Source: Siphonodentalium dalli (Eukaryota > Mollusca > Scaphopoda > Gadilida > Siphonodentaliidae). Taken from it: a stretch of DNA of 64,000 nt. Each line of letters begins with the position of its first letter. Within the stretch, counting starts at the first letter, position 1. Made by a program: the position numbers and the translations under genes. Below the pieces are notes generated by a model. It searched no databases, was not told the origin of the DNA, and saw nothing but the letters and a program-made list of their open reading frames with translations. The stretch is from contig CP136063.1 in NCBI GenBank assembly GCA_032622095.1, positions 143,981,950 to 144,045,949 on the forward strand, read 5' to 3'. This document shows positions 46,665 through 59,147 of the stretch, piece by piece.

Positions 46665-48520
46665 TTTTAGAGTTTCAACTGCAAGCGGCAAATCGTTCAA
46701 TCTACTAACTACTTTTCTAAATAGTAAATTTAATTGATAATATTTAACACTGTCATGTCAAACCTCAACTTGGGTCAAGGAAATCAGAAAATGGACATTT
46801 TAGAGCTGACTGATTTACTATACACAGTATAGTTCAGTCATGAACCGTTGAACTTGAACGTAGCGCGTAGCTGGAACTTGTGGACGCAGTAATCGGTGAA
46901 AGCGTCCATGTGGCTTACTAATCTAATAATATTAGGATTGTATTAGTCAATTTAGTGATTACAGATTACTAAATTTAGTTATCAACGACTTCACTGTCTT
47001 CAGCCTCACCCACTCACTGTGAATGTGACTCAGGTCAAAATACAATTCTAGCCATCTACAGTCGACAGACTCGACACACAGATGTAACAAACATGTGAAG
47101 CCCAGTGAATTGGTGACTAACAAAGTGAGTCATTTATCTTCTTGTTGAGTGAAGGAAAAGAAGAACATCTCCCAATCCCACTTGGTCTCGGCACACTGCA
47201 TAGTTCATGCAGTGACTGGTGAGAGGATATGCTTCCGGGCCAACTTTCCATCTGTGTGTATGAATTCTGTTTCCTGTGATGGACACATCAAGTTAAATTT
47301 AATAATTATATTGCACGGTGATTAGTTTTAGCATTCTCACATATTAAATAATTCATGATTTTAACACTGTTTTCTCGATTTAAACCTTAAGCATAAAGCG
47401 GGAGCTTGATCAGCATGGCTAGCATATATATATTAACTAGTGGCTATTTGTGGAAAAATTATTAAATATAGCCCTGCGTACTTGCTATTGTCGACTTGAC
47501 ACATTGCGATTGGAATAATATGTATGCTAAACATAATAATTCCAGGCCAACTTAGTTGAACTGTCACGACCTTCTAGTTATACATGTACATGACTAATGT
47601 AGTAATGAGGCAATCATATAAATGTTTAATCTAGTAACATTTTCTCAGAACATGCCATGAACATCTATGTATCTATGCCTGTCAAGAATAATGCCATTCC
47701 TCCCGGGCAATTATTAAAATGTTCATATACTATCAGATGCCTATTAACCAATAGTGTCAGCATGTGTCGCATGATTAGTAATTTTAGATAAAATTCTCAA
47801 CGATCATTAAGTTTTTTGGCAAAGAGACATATATAGAATTAAATTTCCATCAATATTGTTAATTTCAGTCTAGGTCTCCGCTATCACTATTGTTGACCAT
47901 CACAATGATTAGACATCTGAGAGTACGATAAAAGCTCACAAAAGTCACGAACAAGCATGCAATCTCGAGCTGGGACCACCCTTAATACTTGTTTCTTATC
48001 ATCTACTTCACAGAAGGGGTCACCCCTAAGTAGTAACCATATAGGAAATGCACCAAACATATCACTATTGCACAATGACATCAGTTTGTTTGATCTAAAA
48101 TATTTATCCACTCCAGCACCAAAACAATAGTCATTTGGCAAATTATCTCATTCATTTTTGAAGTGCCTATCATCTACTGAAGTTGGATCCTACCGCAGGC
48201 CATAAATTATGTCTCATTGAGTCATTGTGCCCCATCCACGTAACCCGTTTTCATAAAAATGTATTCAGTATTATATGTAAATTTATCCAATAAAGATATT
48301 TTTCCCTTAAAGGTCTTCAATCCGAATCAATAGTCCCCATATCATCAGATTCCAACAACAAGAAGATTTTTTGAAATGCCGCTTCAGTTGACAGAATCGA
48401 TTAATTGCTAAAAAAAAAACTGCAGTCAATTATAGCATAAAATTGTAATTTATCAACTTTTTGCTCAACGAATATTGCTGATTTGTCAAACATCTGACAC
48501 ACACACAAAAAAACAGTTGA
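46665..48520. other. Spacer, nothing firm
   Basis: Contains an 85-codon minus-strand frame (47887-48141, with DFCELLSYSQMSNHC) that I do not recognise, and a 22-bp match (46989-47010) to the start of the recombinase-like ORF. No other feature. Confidence 0.35.
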
Positions 48521-49652
48521 TTTTAGAATTATCCATCTTCATCTGCTATTTGGTCAGAAAAAGTATTCTCGTCTGCTGTTTGCTGGGCCACTAAAAAATT
48601 TAAATGATAGATTTTAAAAATCGGTATCTGATCACTATGAGCTTTGATGTTGTGGGTTCCTCGACTTGAATCAAATATTTTTCACCTCCGAAGTCAAGGA
48701 AATAATAATCTGCGAGGGTTAATTTGGATTGAGTACCTTTAAAATTGCAAAAATTAAATTAAAATAATTTTGCCTTGAAAATTGGTCGCTTGGCCAGATT
48801 CAACCTTCACCTGATGATTGCATTTTGAAGAAATATAGTAAAATGTGCTATATGGCTAATATCGATTGACTGGCGCCATGGATATTGGTCTGGAAATTAG
48901 AGAAATGTTAGAGGCAATATCTCACTCTGACCCATGTCTAACTGTGGCCCACATTCCTCTATATCTGGTGCTGCAACATATTCTCGTGCAAATAGGTTTA
49001 TTTGTACCTGAATATTCACATATGTTCATATTTTTTTTATTCATTTAAATTTGTTTAAATCAAAATTTAGAAAAACTAACGCCATTATACATTCTGCCAG
49101 GGCACCCTGAGTCACCACACCAAATTTCGTTGAAATCTGGGGACCAAAATTAACAAAGACATGTTGGTCTCAACTTTACTCCAGTCTTATATATGTATAT
49201 ATAAACAGTCCCATGAAACTATTGAAACATGTATACATTTATTGATGGACGTGTCATGGGCTCTTCATACAGGATCGCGTTCATTATTTCGAAGGTTCCA
49301 TATTCGCTATTCCAAAGGTTCTTATTCAGACATCGAATGTTCGCTATTCTGAAGGTTTGCTATTCTGGGCGTATTTAACCAGAAAAGATGGATAACTCTA
49401 ATACCAAGTAGTTATTATTACCACGATTTTACAGTTATCCATCTTTATCTGGAAGACCGCCCATTTGACCTCGTCCTTCTGGCACGATCAGCCCCAGAAA
49501 CAATAAAAATAGCAAACTGCAAAGATCGATATCTAATTACTCTGAGCTTTGATGGGTGGGTTCCTCGACACTAATAAAATATTTTTTTCCCCACCGAAAC
49601 CAAGGAAGGAGTAATTTAGCAGCGTCTTATCGGATTGAGTACCTTTAAGTTA
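48521..49652. repeat. Two diverged direct repeats of about 225 bp
   Basis: 48521-48745 and 49427-49652 share TTATCCATCTT-ATCTG, ACTCTGAGCTTTGATG-like, GTGGGTTCCTCGAC, CAAGGAA and GGATTGAGTACCTTTAA in order. Between them, 49280-49370 is an imperfect inverse of 49738-49830 (motif GAAGGTTxxCTATTC versus GAATxGCGAACCTT). Confidence 0.65.
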
Positions 49653-50104
49653 TTTCCTTCATAAAAAGAGTCTTATGATAAAGAAACCTCTCAAAACTTT
49701 AGAATATAGAATGAAACTTCAAAATAAAAGTTATAAAAACCTTCTGAATATCGAGGAATATAGAGAACCTTGGGAATGGCGAAACTTCGGTATAATGAAC
49801 CTTGGGATTAGCGAACCTTTGGACACAGAGTGACATGTCGCCGTCCTACGGTCCATACGTACTGGCGTGATCGTATATATCCCAAGTTGGCCAGAAATAC
49901 AGGCACTCCTATGAAACATATATTTTTCATTTTATAGATGGACGTACGTGTTTTTGGGTTGTCCATACGTACTGACGTAATCATATTATGTCCTCAAGTA
50001 CATCGTGAATATCTAGCAAGTGTTATCATCAAACGTATACTTCCTGTCGTAAAAGTAGGAGTCTTGTATATAATCTGGAGTTGTTTGTCGTGACCTCTTG
50101 TCAT

Positions 50105-50370
50105 GTCAGATAAACTTTTCTGGAAAAACAGCTTGGCTCAACGTTATAGCGTCCATTTAGAATATTATATACCTCTATGAGGTCATCATTGAATATCCTG
50201 CATCTCAATGACATCAGGTTCAGTCTTATTAATCGTTCTTTGTCTTAATTGTGGAACTACCTTTGTCGCCCTTCATTGAGTTCGTTCAAGTGCTATACGT
50301 TGGTACTTCAGGTATTTTTCCCTTGAAGGTGTCTTTACTTCCTTTTTGAGTGTGATAAGGGTGTCAATAT
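50105..50370 (-). pseudogene. CR1-like LINE 3' fragment
   Basis: Minus-strand reading gives KERLIRLNLMSLRCRIFNDD, LIEVYNILNGRYN and an upstream KYQRIALERT stretch. This is the conserved region after the RT domain of CR1-type elements and is closely parallel to the fragment at 52449-53060. Short, frameshifted, dead. Confidence 0.65.
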
Positions 50371-51780
50371 ATTTTTTTTTAACCCCAGATGTTTCGAGAT
50401 CGTTTTTCCTTGCTAAAATGTTATGTGATAAAACATTATCTCAAATTGGTCGTAATTCTATACGAAATGTTTTATTCTCGTCCACTAAATTCGATTCCAG
50501 CCTCGCTAAAGCTCGGCTCTAATCTAATTTAGTCCACTCGGTTAATACATTTCGAATATAATTGCGACTCATTAGAAATCCTCTATTTATAATATGCAAA
50601 GAGAAATTACATTTATACAGATAAACAATTCCGATAAATCCCGATAAATTAGACGTATAAGACCTACGTTATGATCCGCCTTTGGTCCGAAATATGGATG
50701 GGATCTAGTTCATGTTTATATTATTATAAACACATTTAACTGAGGGGTGTTTCAGAAATGGTAGTAATTAATAACCAACCGGCAGAGTATAGCAGGGACG
50801 TGGCCAGTGGTTGCGCGATTAGCGGGGTGTACACTACTAATTGTAAATCGTCAAGACCGGACTATATATGTCTTATTGCTGCAACAAAAGAATATATTTC
50901 AATAAACTTTGACATCAGTTGCGATTCAAATCACACAATCGTACTTAAGCAATAATCATGTTGTTACAATTGGTCGGAACATTTTCACATCGAGGATAAT
51001 AGTGAATGATTTATACTCAGCTGTTTGATAAATGCTGGTGTCGGCTATTATTATTATTATTTACTTGCCTTTCTATATTATTATGTTATAATTCCACCCA
51101 CGTCAATCTCAGATCCTATACATTTATTACATCTGCATCACATTCTTAAAAAAAATTAACTATGAAATAATAAAAATATATGTCTCAGATTGGCAATAAG
51201 TGTATTGGGAGCACGATAAGACGTACTATTCACATAACAATAATATAAATCAAGAGCGTTTATGTCAGTATTCCATGACTGTTGGCAATTAATAAAGAGC
51301 GTTTATCTCGGTGCTTCCATCGTGGTGTGTTGCATTTGTATGCCCTTGTGGGGACATATTCGGTTTTCTAGTATTATAGATGATTCAAAGACGTGTACTA
51401 TATTAGAACCTAATATCAGCAACCCGAAACGGGCGAACATATGCCCTGCTTGGCCTTAATAGCATGTTATATAGGTGAAGGTTCACCTCCAGTGTTATGA
51501 TGTATAAGTCCCTTTAATAACTGAAATACTATTTTAGAGCTCGTTATGTTTGTATATAATAGGCATTGGAAGCATGCAGCTACGTGTGCATTGAATCTGA
51601 CGCGAAAACACAGTTAAAAAGCGCACTCATGCAGTATATGCAGTATGCACTAGTCACTATACTGATTATCGCCCTTGCATTACAATATCATAATTATGCA
51701 TAGACACACCCTCGTATCTATCACCAGGCACTGTACATAGGCATATAACACACACAGAACCAGTATTTTCTGCGCATAGC
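50371..51780. other. Spacer with a weak palindrome
   Basis: A roughly 110-bp imperfect inverted repeat (CGAAATGTTTTATTCTCGTC ... TAATACATTTCG) lies at 50461-50560. Otherwise nothing recognised. Confidence 0.4.
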
Positions 51781-51966
51781 TGTAATAAATTGTCGAGATC
51801 CAGTCTAAAAGCGCGGGAACTTATCTTCCTACTTAAGATGGACTTAAGATTGTTTTATTATTAAACGCGTTCGTGAAACGGAAAAGTAACATCATACGAC
51901 ACCTTAGATCTTAGTTAAGTCCATCTTAAGACCATCTTAAGACCTTGCTTCATGAAACTGGGCCCT
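51781..51966. mobile_element. Small foldback MITE, copy 1
   Basis: Ends at the GTTTCATGAA-containing terminus (CTTCATGAAACTGGGCCC). Internally repeats CTTAAGATGGACTTAAG and its inverses. Matches 58961-59147 in inverted orientation along its full length. Confidence 0.7.
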
Positions 51967-52448
51967 CGTATGCAACTTAGTAGCACGCCTCTCGAAACAA
52001 GTAACTGAATTACGTGGCTACTATTATTAACGCCCTCGGTTTCATACTGTCCTAGATATTCTAGAAAGTTATGGTTCGCTGAGCGTTTTATTTATAGATA
52101 ATGGGTTTTTTCCGGTTGTGACAATTCGCAGTAGGTCCCTATTTGCGGAGGTCTATTTTTTGCGGAAGTTCCCGAATTCGGGGACGTCCCCTAAAATGGT
52201 CGAAATATGTTGATTTTAATGAGGGAACGGGTGCGTATATGTCAATTGATACGTATTTTAAACAAATAACGACACGATCATCATAATAGTGGTTTGTTCT
52301 ATCAATCATATCATCATCATCATCATCATCATAATACGGAATACGGAACAAGTCTTACGACTTTTCGTCCCAAAAACATTATTTGAAATGCTTGTTTACA
52401 AATATATGTATCGTCATTCGATATTTACTTGTGAGTCACTTTAACATA

Positions 52449-53060
52449 TTACTTTTCGTCGAACTCGTATTTTATATAATATAAGAATGAGTCTATGTAT
52501 ATTTTGAATTGATCGAGTGTTGGAGCCTCAACAGCGAAGTCTGGCAGAGAGTTGCAGCAATTTACCACCCTCTGCGTGAAGAAATATTTTCCTATGGTCT
52601 TGTTAACAATACGCATCTGTAGCTTTTTATTATGTCCTCTTGTTCTTCCTGATGAATGTCTTTCTAGTAGGTCACAGGCATTGATATTATAATGACCATT
52701 CAACAGTTTATATACCTCGATTAGATCTCCTCTAAATATTCCATATTTTAAAGACATCAGATTGAGTCTTATCATTCGGTCTCGCGAGGTAGCATAGAGT
52801 TTTGATTTGACGAACTTCTAGTTTCGTTGCTTTTCTTTGTATTTCTCTAACACAATGCTTTGATATTTGTGATGTGGGCTCCATGCAGAGTTACAGTATT
52901 CGATGATAGGTCTGACCATGCTTATGTAGAGCGATTAGAAAGTGTCGATGTCCAAGTTCGTGAAAGTTCTGTTGACTATGCCGATGATTTGAGAAGCTGT
53001 ATTGTTTTAGGATATTGTAGGAAGGCTAATATGGCTGTGTCCAATTGAGATGGATGTCTT
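52449..53060 (-). pseudogene. CR1-like LINE 3' fragment
   Basis: A 108-codon frame with RLNLMSLKYGIFRGDLIEVY, KLLNGHYN, RTRGHNKKLQMR and KYFFTQRVVNCCNSLPDF is the standard C-terminal region of CR1/jockey-type polyproteins. Further upstream, broken frames give STSMVRPIIEYCNSAWSPHH, the thumb-region block. RT catalytic parts are missing. Confidence 0.85.
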
Positions 53061-54112
53061 ATAGTTGCAGTAGGTAATTATGACCGCGTTAATTGCTTTC
53101 GATGTTTAGGTATGAACAATGGATGGGCCATGCACTCTTGGCGGGAACACAATGCCTGCGATTTTTGATCCGCATTTAGAAGCTTTCTGGTGTGGTGAAT
53201 CATGCAGTAATAAGCCGTAGTTTTTTGTAATAATTTGAAGGATTAGCTGTTTTAACGGAATTCTGAGGAGGTACATTCATGTAACCAATATATTTTATAT
53301 TATAATTTATATTTATGGCTAATAATATGATCTTGAGGGCGTTATCATTTCTCATTATGGTTTTCTTATAAGCACTGTGTAGATAGATATTTAGCCGTGT
53401 GGGCGGATGTCGATTTGGGGTATATAACATGGCATAAAGTGCCAATTCGGATAAATAGAGGGTCGAGTTAGAACAAATGATCTGTGTTTTTAATCGGTAT
53501 AAACTGCAGCCACGTGGTCAATTGTGCTATACTGATGATCATAATTGGCAGTGCAAGCTTCAAGCAGACGAGAGGTACTACAGAAAACATTAAGAATTCA
53601 TAAGTATGTATTAATAGACCGTGAGCTACCATATATCCACCCCCCATGCGGATTTTTGCCGACTATGTTTTCCGATAGACTGATGTATCATACTAACATG
53701 TCTGATGCGCTTTGGTTAATTCTTACTGTTGTAAACAAGACATTACCAGAAATAAAGGATTTTTCTCTCACAAAAAAAAATTGACAAACAATCACTTTTC
53801 AGGTTTTAACTAAATTTTGGTAAGAAATGTGTTTACTGTTTTTATATATCTTTTGTGTTTCGTGACAAATTAATTTTAAAGTATGCAGTGTGGAATTGCG
53901 CCGAAAACGTATTTTGATATTCTGGTCAGGCATTTCAAAGGGAAAAACCTTGAAATGGAACTGAGAGAGACCATAATATGTGGCTACTCTAACATCAAAA
54001 TTTATCAACTATTGTCAGGAAAATCGTTTAACATTTCCTCATTTGTACAAAAACTCCACCAAGAAGGAGAACTCTCTGACACGACCTCTCTATCGATGCA
54101 CATATAATTGAG
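53061..54112. other. Spacer with two unrecognised plus-strand frames
   Basis: Frames at 53545-53784 (with ELPYIHPPCGFLPTMFSDRL) and 53883-54107 (MQCGIAPKTYFDILVRHF) are mildly protein-like but match no family I know. They may be remnants of one unknown coding piece. Confidence 0.25.
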
Positions 54113-55180
54113 TTATTGTGGAAAGCGATAGCCACGCATCAATGTACACATGTACAACCCACTCCGGACCATACAGTCACTCCATATACACATAAACACC
54201 ACACAACTGACAATATAGTCGCTCGCTTTATACACATACAGCTCACACATGGCCGCACATCCATACTTTTGTATACCCATACACACCGCACATGACCGTA
54301 CATCCATCAATAACAATGCAGGCAAAACAGATACATTTCCTACGCCTGATCCATGGTCATATCGTCACTCTCTGTATTCACCACATGCATTATCATACAG
54401 TCAATCGTTGTATACCAGTTGACCTCACCAATGATCATACAGTCACTCCATGTATAAATATACCCATGGTCAAATAGCCATTCAATATATACATATACAC
54501 CCCATCCATGACCATAGAGTCACCCCATATGCATGTATACATATGCTCCTCACACATGGTCATATAGCCGCTCGCTTTATACACACACCCCTCAGCCGTG
54601 ACCATACAGCCACACTCGTGTAGACCCGTACACCCCACGCAGCCATGAATCACCATACGGTCACATCAGGTAAACTGCTACATCAGACCCATGGCCATGT
54701 AGTCACCCCATGATGTGTACCCATTTACCACATCCATGATCATACAGTCGCTACTTGTATACATATTCACCTCGCCATTGGCCATACGGTCACTCCCTGT
54801 GTATCTATTCGGCACAACAGAGTCACTCCATGTATAGATCTGCACATACCAATAGTCATATGGCCACACGTTCTATACACATACCCACTCATCGGTGACC
54901 AAACGGTCATACTTGTGTAAACTCGTACACAGCACACATGACATACAGCCATGAGTCACCATACATGGACAGCGGGTATACCAATACACCTGACGCATGA
55001 CCATATAGTCACTCCCTGTATACATATTCACCACATCCATGACCATGCAGTCACTCCTGGCACACCTTTCCATCTCGACATTGGCCATACATGCACTCCA
55101 TGTACACATATTCGCCATATCCATGTCCATATAGCCGCTAGATATTTACATATACACACCACAATGACTATAGAGTCAAT
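54113..55180. repeat. Minisatellite, units about 55-65 bp
   Basis: Repeats of CCATGACCATACAGTCACTC, CATGTATACATATACACC and CACACATGGCC-like phrases, about 17-18 diverged units. The Cys/Met-rich small ORFs on the minus strand are translations of the repeat. The array resumes at 57029-57095 after an inserted element. Confidence 0.85.
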
Positions 55181-55181
55181 C

Positions 55182-57028
55182 CAGGGGCCTATACTATAGA
55201 ATACAATTTTTGTAATATCAGCGTTAATTTGTGATTTACAAATTTTGTAATACATATTTTGTGTTCTATAGTATTCGACTGTATTTCTATCAGTGTATTT
55301 CTTTCATTGTAGATTGAAACTCAACATATGCCCAAAACTCTTTATATGCAAAATACATTGACATGCAATGACTTATATGATCTTTTTTGGCGAACCATCT
55401 ATATACCGGGATTCACTTGACCGGAAAATCTTTGCATTTGGTGGAGAAAAAGGGGGCCTGAAAGTTTCATCTGTTCATGTTTTCATAGTACTCGAACGCT
55501 ACGGCTTTGTAATATGTAAAAATTCGCAATACGGAATGATAAAGTACGGGCTAAGCGGGTTCTATAGTACAGCGATAATACTATTTTTGTAAAAATTCCG
55601 TATTAGATTACAACGGCATAGGCTACATAATTGATTTTTCACGCCGTGACCACGACGATGATCCGTGCGGATAATTGTGAGTGCGATTAGCTGGGTACAT
55701 GTTCTTTGTAATGCAGTCACGGAATCTCAATTGTTAACCCATTGAGGTGGTTTCCGCTCAATGGAGTTGAAAGGAGATTTTAATTATGAACGGAATTAAA
55801 GAGTTAAAGTTGTGGGTCTTGGGCTCAAAACGTATAAACGATCTTTGTGCGAAGGTACACGGATACGCGGTGAATCGGGGGTGGTGGCATTTCGTGTTGA
55901 AACAGTTACTGATAATTTCAGGCTAAGTTGCGTTAAGAATCAGTGGACCCCAAATATTTACCATGACATTATGAAACATATTTGAACCGCATGGCATTTG
56001 TGTGCTCAAGAAGTTTGCATTCACCTTGTGGTCTAAACAATTTAATTTGGCCAATAGTGCCGCACAGAATGTTCCATGAGTGAATTCTTAGAAAAAATCG
56101 GGGTCTCATGATCCTTAACTTACCAATGTAGTAGTGCGTGTTGGTTATAAACCAAATATCATATGTTGACCTAAATTCAGCCGCTTAGTTGGGTATAAAT
56201 GGAATGTACCATTAATTAGGTATAGTTTAAGTAGATGGTGCTATATATATATGTTTTAAAATCGAGGTTGGATGTCCCCGGAGACCCTGGACGAGGGAGT
56301 GTTCGTCCACATTGGAATTTCCAAATGAACACCCATCCTTGACACAGGTCGAAAAAACCAAGTCAGAGAACAGCCATCGCACCCCATCATGGGTTTGAAT
56401 TTTCCCAGATGCATTGTACCTCAACCTTTTCAACTATTAAGGTCTAGATGTTCCCACTTCTAATATTTCAGCCGCTGTCCCAGCCCTAAGCTAGCTAGAC
56501 AAATCAGGTTCCATCCTTGGTAATATTGCTATATAAAGTTGATGTGGCCATTTGAAGGGCAACCGATATGTGTGCTGGCCGACCCTTTTCGAAAAACCGT
56601 TAATTTCAAATGTTTCATGTTACATGTTTATGTAACATAAACCATCTGAAAATGGTAAATATTCCATACGATACCGAAGGAATTACTTTTCATCGTGCGC
56701 AATTGTGGTCAAAATAACCCAAGTATCGGAAACTAGTCACACATTATGTACCTTTATTCATCAACTAAATCACTCACCAACTGACACAAATAGGCATTGC
56801 CATATCATTCGCATATATCATTAGAGTAATTTCCCTTGATAAAATCACAAATGTTTAGATGTGCGTTTGACGAACGGTGGTCGATAGTACTCGATTTGCC
56901 GTCTTTTTGTGATTTACAAGAAATCGCGTTAGCTGCTAGATTACAGTGGTCCATAGTACTCGACACCTTCTGTACGGCTCAAATAAGCCTGCTATTACAA
57001 AAAATGTATTCTATAGTATAGGCCCCTG
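55182..57028. mobile_element. TIR element inserted in the minisatellite
   Basis: Left end CAGGGGCCTATACTATAG, right end its inverse CTATAGTATAGGCCCCTG, with further pairing (AATACA/TGTATT). Subterminal motifs TTCTATAGTA, TGTGATTTACAA and ATTACAAAAA recur on both sides (for example 55259-55275, 55560-55610, 56885-56990). No transposase seen. CAGGG ends recall hAT elements, but I cannot match an 8-bp duplication. Confidence 0.7.
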
Positions 57029-57384
57029 GTGGACATATGAACACCACCGATGACCATATACAGCCCTTCCAGATACGATACGATGAATACAAGCTCCGCC
57101 GCAGTAGAAATAAAACGCCTGTTGGTCTACCTTGAGCTTATATAATTTCTATAGTAATCGATTCGTGTAGGTATGCCATGTGTTCAGTTTGGCACCATGA
57201 CATACTGTTTACAAAAACCATTTCCAGGTGACAGTATGTTACTCGCATGGTATAGAGAGAGACGTCCAGTTTAGTGATATGTATGATATAGCGTCAGTAA
57301 ATTGGAGGCATGGTAATACCACTTTAATACCTGGTCGCGGGAGCGTTAAATTGCATGAGTAAAAATTGCTGTTTTATATATAAT

Positions 57385-57487
57385 TTATAAGCACGGCGTC
57401 CGATTTATAAGTGAAATAAAGGTCACAAGCGCCGGGAGGGCGCGCGTGGTGTTTATTTAACTTATAAATCGGACGCCGTGCTTATAA
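57385..57487. repeat. Hairpin with 27-bp perfect arms
   Basis: TTATAAGCACGGCGTCCGAT and onward (57385-57411) pairs exactly with 57461-57487, around a 49-nt GC-rich spacer. Weaker pairing (AAATAAA/TTTATTT) extends inside. Confidence 0.9.
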
Positions 57488-57762
57488 CATATTTATGACA
57501 CCCAATCAGCCCGAGAAACTTACAATCAGTGATTAGTTTCTGTTACCAATTAAATGTGTGGTCAGTCTTACAAACATGGTCCGGTGAATACCAATCACTA
57601 CTCCATGGTCGGTATTTCACCCAGATTGTTCAACGAATTGCATTTATACCGAGTCATGACATTTCAATTTACTTCTGTGTTAATCGTGGATTAAATAGAG
57701 AACACTTCCACTGGGGGTAAGCTGCTCCATGGGAAGCGGTTCGCTTGTGATAAAAGCTCCAG

Positions 57763-57774
57763 TGCGCATGCGCG
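57763..57774. promoter_or_regulatory. NRF-1 consensus palindrome
   Basis: TGCGCATGCGCG fits YGCGCAYGCGCR exactly. About 150 bp downstream, an ATG in fair context (AAAAATGA, 57924) opens a 60-codon frame (MNRRKISSELAEFCLRRF), which could be a first exon. The frame matches no family I recognise. Confidence 0.35.
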
Positions 57775-58735
57775 AAGCTCCAATGCACATCCGGTCACAA
57801 GAAGTTATTTTATTTACAACATTCAAAGAACACAGATTGAAGAAAGTGTGCATTAGATTGTGTTGGATGTAGGAAGAACCAACTGTTGACTGTTTTAATC
57901 CGTTCCGATACGAGAAATAAAAAATGAATCGCCGGAAAATATCAAGTGAATTGGCGGAATTTTGTCTTCGCCGGTTTTGCCCTTTCAACTTCAACTTCAA
58001 GGCTTTTGCCTTTTTGGCCAAGTTTGACATTTGGCACAAAATCTGCTTTTACATATCTGGCCATTCTGGGACTGTGGCTGTGTCAGTTTGTGAGTGTGAT
58101 AGCTGAACAGGGACCAAGAAATTATTTTAAAATTTCTTCTAGTATATTCAACGGACTAACCAGCCTCAACTGAGTTAACAGGCCCAAATTGCTCAACCCC
58201 TGCCTCACAAAACTTTACAAGTTACAAGTGACAAATGTTCATAAAACAGTGCAAAATTACTGGCCACCTGACTTGGACGTTAAGATACAGATACAGAATA
58301 ACAATTAAGTTTCAGTTTCAGGTTTAGATTCAATAAAAATTATTTGAAAACAAAAATATATATATTATCTAATTATTTATATTATCGCACTCAATGACTC
58401 GTCAAAATTGTCGTTCAATCTATCAGTATCAGTTCTGACAAATCTCGTTAATATGCAGCCCTGGGAATTGAGAAAAAGATGCCTATGGCAGTATGGGCAA
58501 TATGTTTGCCTGGCTGGAAGAAATCGGACTTGGCAAAACTGATTTCACCTTGGCAATTTTGTAACAGCATTGCTTTTTGCAACAATATTGCCATTTCATA
58601 TATAAAGATATAAATTATAATATCCTTACAACCAAGGTGCATGTACACTAATTTATGTTCATTAGCCATCAAATAAATTATAGACATTGAATACTGCATC
58701 TAATTCACTCAATTTGCTGTCATCTATATTATAAA

Positions 58736-58863
58736 GTTATTATACAATGTTGTGTACCGTATGAGTTTTTCTTGTACGAGTCCAGGTTGTGGTGAAAAGT
58801 CATATTGGACGAGACACGCAGTGTACAAGAAAAACACATACTGTACACAACATTGTATAATGA
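58736..58863. repeat. Hairpin with about 42-bp arms
   Basis: Left arm ATTATACAATGTTGTGTAC plus GTTTTTCTTGTAC pairs with right arm GTACAAGAAAAAC plus GTACACAACATTGTATAAT, with two or three mismatches and a 43-nt loop. Confidence 0.85.
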
Positions 58864-58960
58864 CATTTTGATTATCTATCCGTATGTTTATCCAAATTTG
58901 GGAATAAAACTTTAGTGGTTACTTTTGGTATTTGTCGGCGCTTAATGCCCTATAAAAGCC

Positions 58961-59147
58961 TGGGGCCTGTTTCATGAAGCAAGGTCATAAGATTATCTTA
59001 AGATGGACTTAATCTAAGATCTAAGGTGGATCTTATGGTGTAACTTTTCCGTTTCAAGAACGCGTTTCACAAAACAAGATTAAGTCCTACTTAAGTAGTA
59101 AGTTAAGTTCCCGCTCATTTAGACTGGTTATCGACAATTTTCTACAG
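58961..59147. mobile_element. Small foldback MITE, copy 2
   Basis: Starts GGGGCCTGTTTCATGAAGCA and ends in TAGACTGGTTATCGACAATT. It is the inverted homologue of 51781-51966. Confidence 0.7.

Noticed and set aside
47887-48141. 85-codon minus-strand frame as a gene
   Set aside because: No recognised motif, no splice or start context, and length is within chance expectation for 64 kb.
54113-55130. Several Cys/Met/Tyr-rich small ORFs on the minus strand
   Set aside because: Their similarity to each other comes from the DNA minisatellite, not from a protein family.
56124-56171. Candidate transporter exon 1 end: strong minus-strand donor GTAAGTTAAG in the right phase, reading ITNTHYYIG before the split Gly codon
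   Set aside because: It lies inside the TIR element at 55182-57028, has an in-frame stop shortly upstream, and lacks a start codon and TM1.
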